From positions 1 through 6,332 of the forward strand of contig SYDV01000317.1 in NCBI GenBank assembly GCA_005801395.1: a stretch of DNA of 6,332 nucleotides. The letters run 5' to 3'. Made by a program: the position numbers and the translations under genes. This document shows positions 4,511 through 6,332 of the stretch, piece by piece (the stretch's first letter is position 1; every line of letters begins with the position of its first letter). This stretch comes from Planctomycetia bacterium (GTDB taxonomy: Bacteria > Planctomycetota > UBA11346). Below the pieces are notes generated by a model. The model was not told the origin of the DNA. It was given only the letters and a program-made list of their open reading frames with translations, and did not search any database.

Positions 4511-6332
4511 AATTGCGTTCAAGAAATCAACAGCGACTACGCACGCTGCTCCTTTTATTCGTGGCGATATCCTGCCACGCCGCTGATCCCTGGACCTCAT
4601 TCAACCAGATCAACACCTCCGACACAGCGACGGCAAAAGTGCAGTTGAAAGCGTTGTTGTTGGAACATCCAGGATTCTATCCCGCACATTTTAATTTGGG
4701 TACGGTGTTGATGAGCAGCGACCGCGACACGGCGGCGAGTCATCTAGAAACAGCAACCGCCAGCCCATCCATCACACTACAACACGATTCTTGGTATAAT
4801 TTAGCCTTGGCGCGTTTTGGACAGGGGCGTTTAGAAGATGCCATGACTGCCGCTGCCAAAGCGTTAACCTTACAACCAAAGAACGACGAGACGACTAAAC
4901 TGCGCGATGAACTACGACGCATCGCTTTAGTACGGGCAAACGAAGCGCGTTTATTGGCCGAGGCCGAGGCGAAAAAGTTGAAACTCGTGTCGACCACCGT
5001 GCCCGACGGACATGTCGGCGAAAAATACGATCAACGTTTGCAAGCACGCGGCGGTGCCGGCAATTTCCGCTTTGCTTTAGGCGCGCCACCGACGCCGCCA
5101 GCGGCTGCGTCTGGAACGGCGCCAACTTCGCCAACTCTCTCGCCAGCACCTGCCCAAAATAACGCACCAAATCCTCCAGTAACGCCTCCACCTGCCGTTG
5201 CATTGCCGGCAGGCATGACGTTAGACGCGGATGGTCGTTTACATGGGATTCCACAAGCCGCAGGACGTCATGATTTACCAATCGTGGTGAATGATAGCGC
5301 AGACGCTAATGTGCACGGTGTCGTGACCTGGGTCATTCAACCGGCACCCGCCATCGTCACGACCACCTTACCTGAAGCGATCGTTGGTTCCCCCTATGAA
5401 GCAACGATTAGTTCGGTCGGCTTACAAAATCCAAAATGGACAGTCACTGGATTACCTCCGGGGTTAAAAGCTGCCAACGAACCTGGTGCACAAGTACGCA
5501 TCAGCGGCATTCCCACCACTCCAGGCACGGTGACCCTCGCGTTACGCGCGGATGACGGAGAACGCCACGCAAGCGGAACGCTACCGCTCACGGCCAGCGA
5601 TACATTTGCTCCTGATGTTGCCGTACTGCCACCAGCAACCGCCTGGGCTGCCTACGCCCACCAATTAGGAGTTCGCGGTGTGCCACAAGCCTATCGATGG
5701 AGCTCAGTTGGTGCAGGCGGAATAACCTGTAAAGAGAATGGCCAAGTCACGGGCACCCCAGAACAAGCTGGCAATATCGAACTGCCTGTCACTATTCATG
5801 CTGCTCCAGCGGACGGACGCAGCCGAAATCACTTGATCACCATTCCGGTTAATCCACCACCCGTTATTGATGAAGCGACACCCATTGCCATTCACACGAA
5901 ACAAGCAATTAATCGCCCGCTAAAAGTTACTGGGGGGACACCGCCTTACACCTGGACAGTTCATCAAGGGTTAATGCCACCTGGATTGCGTCTCGATCCA
6001 GATGGTGTGGTGCGCGGCGCCGCTAACGAAATTGGCGAGGTAAAACTCACGGTAGCTTTGGAAGACCGTTGGCGGGCACGGACGCAAAGTGAAATTACTT
6101 TTACTATCACCAAACGCCCCGACGACGAACAGAAAGACGATAAGAAAAAGGAAGAAGACAAGAAAGATCAACAAGATCAGAAAAATCAGGATCAAAATAA
6201 AGACCAGCAGCAAGCCGATAATAACAAGCCCGAAGACCAACAAAAAGACCAACAAAAAGACCAACAGAAACCTTCAGATCAGCAAAAAGACCAAGCACAA
6301 CAAAATCAGCAGCCAGATCAGCAGCAAAATCA
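4507..6332 (+). CDS. batC: BatC-like TPR protein with four putative-Ig (He_PIG-type) domains and Q/K/D-rich tail (3' partial)
   Basis: The frame is open for 608 codons to the window edge, with no stop. A signal peptide covers about residues 1-25 (basic start, LLLLFVAIS core, cleavage after CHA; Cys23 gives only a weak lipobox). TPR-like helices span about 45-138 (PAHFNLGTVL, WYNLALARFGQGRLEDAM, KALTLQPKN), then a charged helix to about 160. Four repeats of putative-Ig type follow, at about 160-265, 284-362, 369-449 and 460-536, recognised by LPAGMTLDADGRLHGIP, GLPPGL...ISGIP, ENGQVTGTPEQAG and GGTPPYTW...MPPGLRLDPDGVVRG. The first carries a Pro/Ala-rich insertion at about 192-231. From residue 538 the chain is almost only Asp, Gln, Lys, Glu and Asn. 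TPRs with such a tail after batB are typical of BatC; the Ig-like block is not. It is probably a periplasmic or surface scaffold. Confidence 0.85.
   Translation, partial: MKLRSRNQQRLRTLLLLFVAISCHAADPWTSFNQINTSDTATAKVQLKALLLEHPGFYPAHFNLGTVLMSSDRDTAASHLETATASPSITLQHDSWYNLALARFGQGRLEDAMTAAAKALTLQPKNDETTKLRDELRRIALVRANEARLLAEAEAKKLKLVSTTVPDGHVGEKYDQRLQARGGAGNFRFALGAPPTPPAAASGTAPTSPTLSPAPAQNNAPNPPVTPPPAVALPAGMTLDADGRLHGIPQAAGRHDLPIVVNDSADANVHGVVTWVIQPAPAIVTTTLPEAIVGSPYEATISSVGLQNPKWTVTGLPPGLKAANEPGAQVRISGIPTTPGTVTLALRADDGERHASGTLPLTASDTFAPDVAVLPPATAWAAYAHQLGVRGVPQAYRWSSVGAGGITCKENGQVTGTPEQAGNIELPVTIHAAPADGRSRNHLITIPVNPPPVIDEATPIAIHTKQAINRPLKVTGGTPPYTWTVHQGLMPPGLRLDPDGVVRGAANEIGEVKLTVALEDRWRARTQSEITFTITKRPDDEQKDDKKKEEDKKDQQDQKNQDQNKDQQQADNNKPEDQQKDQQKDQQKPSDQQKDQAQQNQQPDQQQN
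6235..6270 (+). repeat. 12-bp in-frame repeat (GACCAACAAAAA x3) in the polar tail
   Basis: Three consecutive copies encode DQQK-DQQK-DQQK; the third differs only by CAG for CAA. The unit is a multiple of 3, so copy-number change would alter tail length without breaking the frame. The surrounding tail (from about 6118) uses the same few codons in looser order. Confidence 0.9.

Noticed and set aside
5964..6298. Minus-strand open frames with Leu/Val/Phe-rich products resembling membrane proteins
   Set aside because: They are the complement of the Gln/Lys/Asp-rich tail codons (CAA, AAA and GAC read as Leu, Phe and Val) and have no independent support.

Overview
The window is one stretch of a bacterial Bat-type (Bacteroides aerotolerance-like) operon, read entirely on the + strand. 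In order it holds the 3' tail of an unidentified gene (2-106), a DUF58 protein (112-1062), a membrane-anchored BatD/DUF4381-like protein (about 1055-2164), the von Willebrand A (VWA) proteins BatA (2161-3216) and BatB (3533-4510), and a BatC-like TPR protein (4507 to the window end, with no stop reached). Order, spacing and motifs all fit this operon class. MoxR AAA+ ATPases normally belong to such operons, but none is visible here. BatD proper, if present, would lie past the right edge.

The organism cannot be named from this sequence. The operon form (DUF58, a single-TM BatD-like protein, two VWA proteins, then a TPR protein with putative-Ig domains) together with short-period GGAC-type microrepeats suggests a Gram-negative lineage, perhaps in the Planctomycetes-Verrucomicrobia-Lentisphaerae group. 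That is inference at low confidence. Base composition is intermediate, and TTA leucine codons are frequent in every gene, so the genes look native to one genome.

The genes are packed tightly. The unknown gene and DUF58 are 5 nt apart, DUF58 and the BatD-like gene overlap by about 8 nt, BatD-like and batA overlap as GTGA, and batB and batC overlap as ATGA. The one exception is a 316-nt gap between batA and batB. It is filled by two opposed arrays of an 8-bp repeat, one of which is organised into a 48-bp higher-order duplication. A related 7-bp repeat lies inside the first codons of the DUF58 gene.

Functionally, BatA and BatB place MIDAS-bearing VWA domains between N-terminal and C-terminal membrane segments. 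DUF58 supplies a soluble VWA-like partner, and the BatD-like protein links a periplasmic Ig-like domain to a cytosolic tail. The BatC-like protein is exported and offers TPR and Ig-like binding surfaces plus a very polar tail. Together they suggest an envelope assembly or quality-control complex driven by a MoxR ATPase encoded elsewhere. The most unusual items are the BatC-like architecture (four putative-Ig units between the TPRs and the Q/K/D-rich tail) and the microrepeats at gene boundaries.
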